Positions 54,387 to 62,105 of a stretch of DNA of 64,000 bases are shown here, piece by piece. This stretch comes from Cyclobacteriaceae bacterium. GTDB taxonomy: Bacteria > Bacteroidota > Bacteroidia > Cytophagales > Cyclobacteriaceae. The position numbers were made by a program, and so were the translations under genes. The first letter of the stretch is position 1, and every line of letters starts with the position of its first letter. The notes under the pieces are model-generated. The model ran no database searches, was not told where the DNA came from, and was given only the letters and a program-made list of their open reading frames with translations. The stretch spans positions 1 through 64,000 of the forward strand of contig JANQOR010000032.1 of NCBI GenBank assembly GCA_028285685.1, given 5' to 3'.

Positions 54387-55934
54387 ATGGCCTTTGTCTC
54401 CCAACATCAGTATCCGCTCAATTGTCCGACCGGGCGATGGACGTTACTATCGACAATTCTGGCATCAAGCATGGCTTTTATCGATGGAACAGCGCTCAAT
54501 GTCATTCTCCCATCTCTGCAACGAGATCTTGCTGCAACAGGCTCGGATCTTTTTTGGGTCTTGAATGGATATCTACTAATGCTGGCTGCATTGATCATTG
54601 TCGGTGGAAGCCTGGGTGACAAATTGGGTCGGGTCAAAGTTTTCAAATTTGGAATTCTCGTTTTTACTATCGGTTCAATCCTCTGCGGATTTACTCCTAA
54701 CATCACACTTCTGATCGTTTTTAGAATGATCCAGGGAATTGGGGGTGCGTTGATGATTCCTGGAAGTCTGGCGATCATCTCGGCAATTTTCAGCAAGGAA
54801 GAGAAAGGCAGGGCCATTGGTACCTGGTCCGCTGCAACAACCATAGTAACCATTTGCGGTCCAGTTCTGGGAGGAGCGCTTGCAGACATCGGACTATGGC
54901 GATTCATCTTCTTTATAAATGTTCCATTAGGACTGCTATCTATGATAGTGCTTCATTTGAAGGTGCCCGAAAGTAAGGAAGAAGGAAGCTCGAAAGTCGA
55001 TCTTTGGGGCGCATCCCTGCTGGTTTTAAGTCTTGCGTTGATCACCTTTGGCTTCTTGGAAATGCCAGAACTTGGCTATGACAGCCTTGTTGTTCTTGCC
55101 AGTCTCGTAGTCGGCACTGTCTTAATGGTGGTTTTTATTGTTGTCGAAAAGCGCGTAGACCAGCCCATGGTTCCTTTGGGTCTATTCCGGAAAAGGACAT
55201 TTTCGGGAGTCAATCTTCTCAGCTTTTTCCTTTATGCTGCACTCGGCGCCATCATGTTGTTCCTTTCACTTAATATCATTCAGATACAAGGATATTCACA
55301 GCTACAGGCAGGTTTAACTTTCCTCCCATTTTCATTTACCATGATCCTTCTTGCCAGAAAGATGGGATCCCTATCTGATAAATATGGCTATAGAAGCTTT
55401 CTTATTATCGGCCCTGCGTTGACCGGAATGGGGATGTTGTGGTTATCTATGATTGGTATTACCTCTGGTCCCAGGGCATACTGGACAACCTTTTTTCCAC
55501 CGTTCATGTTGTTTGCGATTGGCATGTCTATTACCGTAGTGCCACTGACAACTGCGGTAATGAATTGTGTTGATGAAAGTAAATCAGGCATTGCTTCGGG
55601 GATCAACAACAGTGTTACCAGGATCTCCGGAACATTCATGAATGCTGTCCTTGGGGCGGTCGCAATTCTTCTTTTTACAAACTACTCCATGAAGGAAATG
55701 GAAGCACTCCCCTTGTCTCAGGAACAGTCAAGTGAATTGTTAATGGAGTCAACCAAATTGGGAGAAGCAAGAGCACCAACCACATACAATGGAGAATTGC
55801 AAGCACAGGTAAACTCAATTTTTCAAAGCGGATTCATCGCAACTTACAAGTGGGTCGGACTGCTCAGCTCTGCTCTCGCCTTTGTATCCGCAGGTATTGC
55901 TTTTTTTATGGTTGAAGAAAAGAAATCAGTGTGA
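54387..55934 (+). CDS. MFS transporter, DHA2 (EmrB/QacA) family
   Basis: A 515-residue transporter with 14 hydrophobic segments. The N-terminal motifs are FIDGTALNVILPSLQRDL (motif D1-like) and the loop 2-3 motif GDKLGRVKVF (motif A), plus GPVLGGALADIGLWRFIFFINVPLG (motif C and the following conserved region). The DHA2 class exports drugs or other hydrophobic compounds by proton antiport. The next gene overlaps its stop by one base (TGATG), implying coupled translation with a nucleotide cyclase protein. Substrate unknown. Confidence 0.92.
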   Translation: MAFVSQHQYPLNCPTGRWTLLSTILASSMAFIDGTALNVILPSLQRDLAATGSDLFWVLNGYLLMLAALIIVGGSLGDKLGRVKVFKFGILVFTIGSILCGFTPNITLLIVFRMIQGIGGALMIPGSLAIISAIFSKEEKGRAIGTWSAATTIVTICGPVLGGALADIGLWRFIFFINVPLGLLSMIVLHLKVPESKEEGSSKVDLWGASLLVLSLALITFGFLEMPELGYDSLVVLASLVVGTVLMVVFIVVEKRVDQPMVPLGLFRKRTFSGVNLLSFFLYAALGAIMLFLSLNIIQIQGYSQLQAGLTFLPFSFTMILLARKMGSLSDKYGYRSFLIIGPALTGMGMLWLSMIGITSGPRAYWTTFFPPFMLFAIGMSITVVPLTTAVMNCVDESKSGIASGINNSVTRISGTFMNAVLGAVAILLFTNYSMKEMEALPLSQEQSSELLMESTKLGEARAPTTYNGELQAQVNSIFQSGFIATYKWVGLLSSALAFVSAGIAFFMVEEKKSV

Positions 55935-57856
55935 TGGGACAACGGCAACTAAGTGCGATAATGTTCACGGATCTTGCAGGCTACACAGCCATGATGCAAG
56001 AGGACGAGATCAACGCAAAGGGTCTAAGAGATAGACACCGAAAGATTCTAGAGCGTGAAATTACAGATCACAACGGCAAAATTTTGCAATATTATGGAGA
56101 TGGGGCGCTTTCTGTTTTTAGCAGTACCATTTCTGCGGCCACATCGGCCGTGTCCATTCAAAAAGCCTCTATCACTGGTAATATTCCGTTGCGGATTGGC
56201 ATACATACTGGAGATGTAGTCATTGAGGATGATGGAGTCTATGGTGATGGAGTAAATATTGCTTCGCGAATTGAATCGTTTGCTACCTCTGGCTCCGTTA
56301 TGATTTCTGACAAAGTTTTTGATGATCTCAAGAACCATCCTTCTTTTCAACCATCCTTAATGGGTGAGTTTGAACTAAAAAATGTAAAACGTCCGGTTGA
56401 GGTTTATGCACTTACCAATGACGGCCTTATAGTTCCACAACGTACCGATCTGAAAGGCAAGGTGAAGGAGCGAATCAAAAGCATTGCAGTGCTTCCCTTC
56501 ATAAACAGAAGCGCGGACCCGGAGAATGAGTATTTCAGCGACGGTATAACCGAAGAAATCATAACTGCCTTAGCAAGAGTTGAAGGCCTCCGGGTTATCT
56601 CTCGCACAAGCGCATTCTCCTTCAAGGGCAAAAACATGGACGTAAGGGAAATTGGAAAACAGTTGGAGGTCCAGTCCATTCTTGAAGGCAGCGTTCGAAA
56701 ATCCGGTAACAAAGTGCGGATCAGTGCTCAGCTAAGCAGCACATTTGATGGGTATGAGCTTTGGACCGAAACTTACGATCGACTCCTAGAAGATATTTTT
56801 GAAGTTCAGGATGAAATAGCTTTGAAAATTTCCCATCAGTTACGCGAGAAGCTATCCACTAGTTCGCTTGGTTCTGACGAGAAAACAAAGAGTGTTGAGA
56901 TCGAAGCTTACAACAGTTATTTGCAAGGGCTTTTTTACTACAACAGGTGGACACCGGATAACGCCGAAAAAGCTGCATCAGCCTTCAAAAAGGCTATTGA
57001 GATTCAGCCTGATTATGACCAGGCGTATGCCGGTCTGGCATTGGCGTACACACTAATGTCGTTTACTGGGTTTTTAAAGCCAAAGGAAGGACACTTGCTC
57101 ACCGAAAATGCGGGGAAAAAGGCACTAGAAATCAATGATCAATGCGAAAATGCATACATAGCACTTTCTTACACACAATACTTCTATCACTGGGATTTCG
57201 AAAAGGGAAAAGAATACGCAAAAAAGGCGTTAGAAATTAATCCCAGATCTCCGGATGCCAATTTGACCTGCTCGTTGTATCCTATGGTTTTCGGAAGGCA
57301 CGATGAAACTCTTTCCTACATTGAAAAAGCGCGAGAAATTGATCCGCTATCTTCTCTCACAAATCGAACGTTAGCTGATGCGTATTATCTCAAGGGTGAC
57401 TACAAAATGGCCATTGAGGTGTACGACTGGCTGTTGGAACAAGATCCAGAATTTATGGCGGCATTTGAGTTTAAGGGCTGGGCATATTTAATGAATGGTG
57501 ATTATGATCAGGCCATTGAAATATTTGAGTCGATAGGGGGTGAGCAAGCAGTTCACTCTATTAAACCGTTCGTCCAGCTTGGTTACGCTCACGCTTTGAA
57601 GGGGGATATTGAAGTCGCAAAGACATTCCTGGATGAATTGATCAAAGATGCCGAGGCTAACCCGGACGGAACGTCAGACTTGAGTTTCGCAACTTTATAT
57701 TCTGGGCTGGGTATGATTGATGAAGCTTTTGAGTACCTGCAAAAAGTGCTGGATCAAAGACTTGGAGCCGCTGTGCTTATCAAATCCAGTCCGATTTGGA
57801 AACCGCTTCGCGGCGATCCAAGATTTGACAAGATGTTAGCCCAAATTGGTGTGTGA
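55934..57856 (+). CDS. Class III nucleotide cyclase with TolB-like and TPR domains
   Basis: A 640-residue cytoplasmic protein. Residues 1-170 form a class III adenylate/guanylate cyclase: metal-binding D13 (FTDLAGYT) and D56 (YYGDG), and transition-state N108 and R112 (VNIASR) are all present, so it is probably active. A TolB/FlgO-like domain (about 185-310, IAVLPFINRSADPENEYFSDG) and about six to eight TPRs follow. The start ATG at 55934 overlaps the MFS stop. The TPRs would sense or bind partners; a link between transport and cyclic nucleotide output is an inference. Confidence 0.88.
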   Translation: MGQRQLSAIMFTDLAGYTAMMQEDEINAKGLRDRHRKILEREITDHNGKILQYYGDGALSVFSSTISAATSAVSIQKASITGNIPLRIGIHTGDVVIEDDGVYGDGVNIASRIESFATSGSVMISDKVFDDLKNHPSFQPSLMGEFELKNVKRPVEVYALTNDGLIVPQRTDLKGKVKERIKSIAVLPFINRSADPENEYFSDGITEEIITALARVEGLRVISRTSAFSFKGKNMDVREIGKQLEVQSILEGSVRKSGNKVRISAQLSSTFDGYELWTETYDRLLEDIFEVQDEIALKISHQLREKLSTSSLGSDEKTKSVEIEAYNSYLQGLFYYNRWTPDNAEKAASAFKKAIEIQPDYDQAYAGLALAYTLMSFTGFLKPKEGHLLTENAGKKALEINDQCENAYIALSYTQYFYHWDFEKGKEYAKKALEINPRSPDANLTCSLYPMVFGRHDETLSYIEKAREIDPLSSLTNRTLADAYYLKGDYKMAIEVYDWLLEQDPEFMAAFEFKGWAYLMNGDYDQAIEIFESIGGEQAVHSIKPFVQLGYAHALKGDIEVAKTFLDELIKDAEANPDGTSDLSFATLYSGLGMIDEAFEYLQKVLDQRLGAAVLIKSSPIWKPLRGDPRFDKMLAQIGV

Positions 57857-57869
57857 ATCTGATCAGTTA

Positions 57870-58052
57870 CTACTCCTCTTTGATAAATGTTGATTCACTA
57901 TTTTCCGCACTTTTCTCAGAGTCGTTTTCTCCAGGTAATGAACCCCCTTTACTCCGAGAGCCGATTTCCGTTAATGGGTCCTCGCAAGAGGCTACAATAA
58001 GAGCCAGAATTCCTATAAGGAATATTCCTTTGGCCGATTTTAATTTGAGCAT
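57870..58052 (-). CDS. Short lipoprotein
   Basis: A 60-residue lipoprotein starting at the ATG at 58052 (MLKLKSAKGIFLIGILALIVASC), with the lipidated cysteine at residue 23 and a 37-residue polar, disordered-looking mature part. Longer in-frame starts exist but add residues unlike a signal sequence. It is convergent with the cyclase gene (13 bases apart). Function unknown; may be a membrane-tethered linker peptide. Confidence 0.55.
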   Translation of the reverse strand: MLKLKSAKGIFLIGILALIVASCEDPLTEIGSRSKGGSLPGENDSEKSAENSESTFIKEE

Positions 58053-58116
58053 AATTTGATTTATTGACCTTCTAGAATTTAGAACGGCATATAGCTTGGG
58101 GAAAATGAGCGCTTTT

Positions 58117-58155
58117 TTACAACCGCTTTCTGGAGATGAGAAAGTGCTTTTGTAA
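58117..58155. other. Imperfect hairpin in the lipoprotein/sigma intergenic region
   Basis: TTACAACCGCTTTCT (58117-58131) pairs with AGAAAG, GC and TTGTAA (58139-58155), with small internal mismatches and a seven-base loop. In the 236-base gap between divergent genes it could be a 5' leader structure of either. No terminator T-run follows in either direction. Confidence 0.3.
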
Positions 58156-58288
58156 CCTTCCCACACTTTTCAGGTAACTTATCCGAATTTACCCAGCATT
58201 GCTGGTTTGATAACCAGAGAAATTTGTTTAGAAATAGAACTGGTCTGTTAAATTTTTTAAGTGATAATGCTGCCGACTATTCGGCCAA

Positions 58289-58846
58289 TTGGATTTGAAT
58301 TTGGTAATCACAGATGAGCACTTGATGGCTCAGGTAAAGAATGGACAGCTTGAGCAGCTGAACGAGTTGTTTAGTCGCTATAGTAGGCGCATTTACAATT
58401 ACTTTCTAAAGTCAACTTTAGATCGTGATGACAGTGATGACCTTACACAGGAGCTTTTCATTCGAGTAATGAAATACCGAAAATCATACAAGGAGGGTCA
58501 GACAGTGCAGTTTTGGGTTTTTCAAATTGCGAGAAATATGGTCAAAGATCATTTCAGAAAAATGAAAGTTCATAAGGATCAATTTAACCCGGTGGATGTC
58601 ATGCCAGAAGTGATTGAAGAAAAAATGGACGATAGCCGTGAACGAGAAAAGCAATTGTATCTGGCAATGAATGCTTTGCCGGACGATAAGAGGGAGTTAC
58701 TGGTGTTGAGCAAATTCGAAGGAATGAAGTATGAGCAGATTGCGGCGATGCGCAAAACGTCTGTGAGCAATATTAAAGTACAGGTGCATCGGACAATTAA
58801 AGAATTGAAGGAGCTCTATTTCGCTGGTGAAGGACAATCCAGCTAA
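58289..58846 (+). CDS. ECF RNA polymerase sigma factor
   Basis: A 185-residue sigma-70 family factor. Region 2 is visible at about 25-90 (LFSRYSRRIYNYFLKST..DDSDDLTQELFIRVMKY, then FWVFQIARNMVKDHFRK) and region 4 at about 128-180 (DDKRELLVLSKFEGMKYEQIAAMRKTSVSNIKVQVHRTIKEL). The start is uncertain: TTG at 58289 gives a complete region-2 lead-in; the first ATG at 58325 would shorten it. The next gene, a membrane protein with anti-sigma layout, starts 36 bases downstream. Confidence 0.93.
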   Translation: MDLNLVITDEHLMAQVKNGQLEQLNELFSRYSRRIYNYFLKSTLDRDDSDDLTQELFIRVMKYRKSYKEGQTVQFWVFQIARNMVKDHFRKMKVHKDQFNPVDVMPEVIEEKMDDSREREKQLYLAMNALPDDKRELLVLSKFEGMKYEQIAAMRKTSVSNIKVQVHRTIKELKELYFAGEGQSS

Positions 58847-58881
58847 AATATTTAGAGACATTTTGACAAAAATATAGCGAG

Positions 58882-59622
58882 ATGAAAAAAGAAATTACAG
58901 ATGCAGAGTTGATCGAACTGATCGAAGGAGTTCGCAATGAAGAGGTGGAAAAGTTGATCACAGAAGATAGTGATCTGAAGAAAAGGTACGATCAGTTGAA
59001 GGAGTTGTTAAATGTAATCGACGACTCAGAAAATGTTGAGGTGCCGGCCCATATTGAAATGAACTTTAGGGAGGCCATCCTTGCCGAGCAATCAAAGCAA
59101 GCGAGTGGCATTTCTTGGATGCACGTTGCTGCCGCTATAACAATACTTATCCTTGGGTTCGGGCTGGGAAGGTTTTCTGATAACTCTAACGCCACAGAGC
59201 TGGCAAGCTTGAAGAGTGAAATTGAGTCATTGAAGGAAGTAACATTAACAAGTGCGTTGCAGCAATATTCAGCGAGCGAACGAATTATGGCTGTAAATCA
59301 GATTGAAGCCTCCACTTTGAAAGTAAATCCCGAGCTTATTTCAACGCTCATCAACACACTTAATTCCGATGAGAGCCCGAATGTAAGATATGCAGCACTT
59401 CAAGCGCTAACCAATTACATGGACAACATTGAAGTCAGGGCTGAGCTCGTGAAATCGCTTGAATCACAATCGGATGCACTGATACAGATATCGTTGATTT
59501 CAATTCTTGTAGAAGCAGAGGAACGAAGCGCTATCGCGCCTTTAAAAGATATAATTGATAATGAAGAGATCTCACCTGAAGTAAAACAGCAAGCTGAGAT
59601 TGCTATTCAGGTTTTAACATAA
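58882..59622 (+). CDS. Putative anti-sigma factor with HEAT repeats
   Basis: A 246-residue bitopic protein. The cytoplasmic N-terminal 75 residues are charged and helical (LIELIEGVRNEEVEKLI...), followed by a single transmembrane helix (about 80-98), a short coiled coil and periplasmic HEAT-like repeats (INTLNSDESPNVRYAALQALTNY..., ISILVEAEERSAIAPLKDIID). Topology, small size and position behind an ECF sigma gene make it a probable anti-sigma factor, but its cytoplasmic part has no recognised zinc motif. Expression is coupled to the sigma gene by proximity. Confidence 0.7.
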   Translation: MKKEITDAELIELIEGVRNEEVEKLITEDSDLKKRYDQLKELLNVIDDSENVEVPAHIEMNFREAILAEQSKQASGISWMHVAAAITILILGFGLGRFSDNSNATELASLKSEIESLKEVTLTSALQQYSASERIMAVNQIEASTLKVNPELISTLINTLNSDESPNVRYAALQALTNYMDNIEVRAELVKSLESQSDALIQISLISILVEAEERSAIAPLKDIIDNEEISPEVKQQAEIAIQVLT

Positions 59623-59645
59623 AAAAGGATCAAAAAAAAGCTAAT

Positions 59646-60437
59646 ATGAAAACGATAGATAAAATGAAAATAGCAATAACAGGACTGCTGATGACAGTCG
59701 GAGTTATAGCCCAGGCACAGGAATTTAACTATACGGTCAAAGGAAATGCTGCTGAAACCATTGTCTGGATCAATCAGCTATATGCCGACCTCCGGATTGA
59801 AGGAACCACCGGGTCCGAGATAAGAATATTTGCAGACGATTATGATGGTCTTCCCGAAAAAGCGAAGGGTCTCAAGCCTCTGTCCGGAGGCGAGCCTGAG
59901 AATACAGGGATAGGCCTAAGCGTCTCTCAAGAAGGTAATACGATTTCGATCGCAGGTGCCCACAGGGAGGCTGATGATGCTGAGTACACCATTTCTATCC
60001 CTAAAAATGTAATGCTCAAGATCGACTACAATAGTTGGCAAGCAGAGGATGTGGAAGTTAGAGGAATGGAAAATGAGATTGAAGCGAAAAGCCAGGTTGG
60101 AGATCTACTTTTTGTGGATGTCACAGGGCCGATCGTTGCACATACGCTAAGCGCTGATCTTGAGGTGGTTTTTTCCGATTTAAATCAATCTACACCTTCT
60201 TCCATCACATCGACAAGCGGGGATATTGATGTCACAATTCCTGAGTCGACAGCAGGTACCTTCAAAATGGCCACTGTTTCCGGGGGGGTTTACACAGACC
60301 TGGATTTTGACCTTGGAGAAGATGCAAACAAGAGACGGGTGATGGGACAATCAGCGACTGGCAAACTAAACGGTGGAGGAATTGAAGTCTCTCTTAAGAC
60401 TGTAAGTGGGGATATCTATGTAAGAAAATCTAACTAA
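59646..60437 (+). CDS. DUF4097 beta-helix protein
   Basis: A 263-residue exported protein: an N-terminal signal peptide (about 1-24, VIAQA) and then DUF4097-type repeating strands (ISIPKNVMLKIDYNSWQAEDVEV, EVVFSDLNQSTPSSITSTSGDIDVTIP, ISLKTVSGDIYVRK), expected to form a right-handed parallel beta helix. Family members follow sigma/anti-sigma pairs in many Bacteroidota. It may act in the envelope as a target of the sigma pathway. The function of DUF4097 is not established. Confidence 0.8.
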   Translation: MKTIDKMKIAITGLLMTVGVIAQAQEFNYTVKGNAAETIVWINQLYADLRIEGTTGSEIRIFADDYDGLPEKAKGLKPLSGGEPENTGIGLSVSQEGNTISIAGAHREADDAEYTISIPKNVMLKIDYNSWQAEDVEVRGMENEIEAKSQVGDLLFVDVTGPIVAHTLSADLEVVFSDLNQSTPSSITSTSGDIDVTIPESTAGTFKMATVSGGVYTDLDFDLGEDANKRRVMGQSATGKLNGGGIEVSLKTVSGDIYVRKSN

Positions 60438-60445
60438 TTCAAATT

Positions 60446-61117
60446 ATGAAAGCACTAATCATATTACTGAGCATTTCAACATTGGCATTGTCTGCTCAGC
60501 CGAAAAAAGTAACTGAAACCGTGCAATTATCAGGTCAAGTCAACCTGGATTTAGAATTTGCATTCGCTGATGACATTGTGTTTAAAACCTGGGACAGAGA
60601 TGAAGTCCTGGTAGAGGTAGAAGTTGAGATAAACGACGGAGAAGACAACGACATCTTTACACTTTCAAGTTCCAAGTCTTCCTCCACTGTTTATGTTGAA
60701 ATGGACGAGGACATGTGGGACAAGGTCGACAAAGGATCGTGGAACAAAAGGAGGGGTTGGAACAGAAACTGTAGTTGGGAATCCACGATAAACTATACCG
60801 TGCATCTCCCCAAAGGAATGGAAGTTGAAGCAAATACTATCACGGGTGATTACGAGTTTGAATACTTCGGGACTCCTATGAACCTAAAAACAATTTCCGG
60901 AGCAATAGATATGACCGTTCCCTCGAAGTCTGGTTTGGACTTTAGGGCCAAAACCATCACCGGGGAAGTATTTAGTGACCTGGACATTGAATTTCCGTAT
61001 GGAAAAGACGGTTTGCGCCAGATTGTTGGGCAGAAAGTCCGTGGAAGAATAAGCGATGGTGGCCCAGAGTTACTCTTTGAAACCATAAGCGGAAATATTT
61101 ATTTGCGAAAAGGATAA
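60446..61117 (+). CDS. DUF4097 family protein, second copy
   Basis: A 223-residue paralogue of the preceding gene. A signal peptide (about 1-17, LSAQ) leads into the same repeat type (YTVHLPKGMEVEANTITGDYEFE, LKTISGAIDMTVPSKSGLDF, PELLFETISGNIYLRK). A DNA-encoded Trp-rich segment (WDKVDKGSWNKRRGWNRNC) in the middle is absent from the first copy. Eight bases separate it from the first, so they are one transcript. Confidence 0.8.
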   Translation: MKALIILLSISTLALSAQPKKVTETVQLSGQVNLDLEFAFADDIVFKTWDRDEVLVEVEVEINDGEDNDIFTLSSSKSSSTVYVEMDEDMWDKVDKGSWNKRRGWNRNCSWESTINYTVHLPKGMEVEANTITGDYEFEYFGTPMNLKTISGAIDMTVPSKSGLDFRAKTITGEVFSDLDIEFPYGKDGLRQIVGQKVRGRISDGGPELLFETISGNIYLRKG

Positions 61118-61169
61118 TTCTAGGGCGTTGTGCCCGTTTCAAGGGAAGTAGGTTTATATCTTTAACTGG

Positions 61170-61634
61170 ATGAGAACGACTTCCCTTTTTTTACTACTTC
61201 TGGGGCTTTTTACACTTTCCAATTGCAGTGATAGCGAAATACAGCTCCCGGACCAGGAACTGGTGGGGTTTGTCGATGGCGAAGAGTGGGAGATAAAATT
61301 CGCAAATGCATACATCTATTCATCAGATTTTAAGTATCAAATAAAGTTCTTATCAACGCAGGAGGGTGGTCAAGACCCTTGTGCCATTCCCAGCACAGCG
61401 AACACGCATGTCTCAATGATAATGCCTTTACAAATTGGAAGTTTTTCAATTCCATTTCCCATAACAGATGAGTCGGCTCGATTCCACTGGGCCAACGGCA
61501 GTTCGGCAATCGCCACTAGTGGTTTCCTTGAAATTTTCGATATAGATAATTCTCGAATCATTGGATACCTCCAGGCGCAGCTAGATGATAACAACATAGT
61601 CGAAGGTTCCTTTGAGGTCCTTATTTGTAATTGA
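61170..61634 (+). CDS. Hypothetical lipoprotein
   Basis: A 154-residue protein with a signal peptide ending in LSNC (C20). The remainder is beta-rich with two cysteines (C70 region DPCAIP and the C-terminal LICN) that could form a disulfide. A near -7 box (TATCTTTA, 61157-61164) lies five bases before the ATG. No family is recognised. It is the next gene after the DUF4097 pair but 52 bases away, so it may be a separate transcript. Confidence 0.65.
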   Translation: MRTTSLFLLLLGLFTLSNCSDSEIQLPDQELVGFVDGEEWEIKFANAYIYSSDFKYQIKFLSTQEGGQDPCAIPSTANTHVSMIMPLQIGSFSIPFPITDESARFHWANGSSAIATSGFLEIFDIDNSRIIGYLQAQLDDNNIVEGSFEVLICN

Positions 61635-61683
61635 ATCGTTCTATCCCTTACTTCGTAGCAGCTAAACGCACTAATTAATAGCT

Positions 61684-62085
61684 ATGGAGTTGTTCTCACT
61701 GTTACTGGTACTGAACCTGTCTCTTGTTCAAGAACCTAAAATCAAAAGGCTCAGTGATGAAGAGCAAATTGAAATTCTTAATTCAATCGACGATTTTAAG
61801 CAGTATCACACCAACAGCTTTAAGGTCAATTTGTTTCGAAGGGTTAGCTCTGAAAACAAGGAGTTGAATGGTTTCCCTCTAGCCAACTATATCATCGGCA
61901 TTGTGAACTATAGTGAGATGGATAATCCCTATTTGTTTCAAGTGGGAGATTTCCACAGTCCTCAAATTGCAAGCGCTACGAGGCAAGTAGGATCACTGAA
62001 AATCACGATCGAATACGGAAAAAGTTCACCAAAGGAAAAATTGATACTAATTGTTACCAAGGACGGAGTCAAGCTGGTTGAGTAG
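61684..62085 (+). CDS. Hypothetical small exported protein
   Basis: A 133-residue protein with a hydrophobic N-terminus (MELFSLLLVLNLSLVQ), possibly an SPI signal peptide, followed by an alternating beta pattern (ISSENKELNGFPLANYIIGIVNYSEM..) and a C-terminal strand (KLILIVTKDGVKLVE). No motif is recognised. It is convergent with gcvP, 20 bases away. Evidence for coding is moderate: intact frame, Bacteroidota-like codon use and its own spacing. Confidence 0.6.
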   Translation: MELFSLLLVLNLSLVQEPKIKRLSDEEQIEILNSIDDFKQYHTNSFKVNLFRRVSSENKELNGFPLANYIIGIVNYSEMDNPYLFQVGDFHSPQIASATRQVGSLKITIEYGKSSPKEKLILIVTKDGVKLVE

Positions 62086-62105
62086 TCTACTTGTCCAGCT
62101 CGCAA

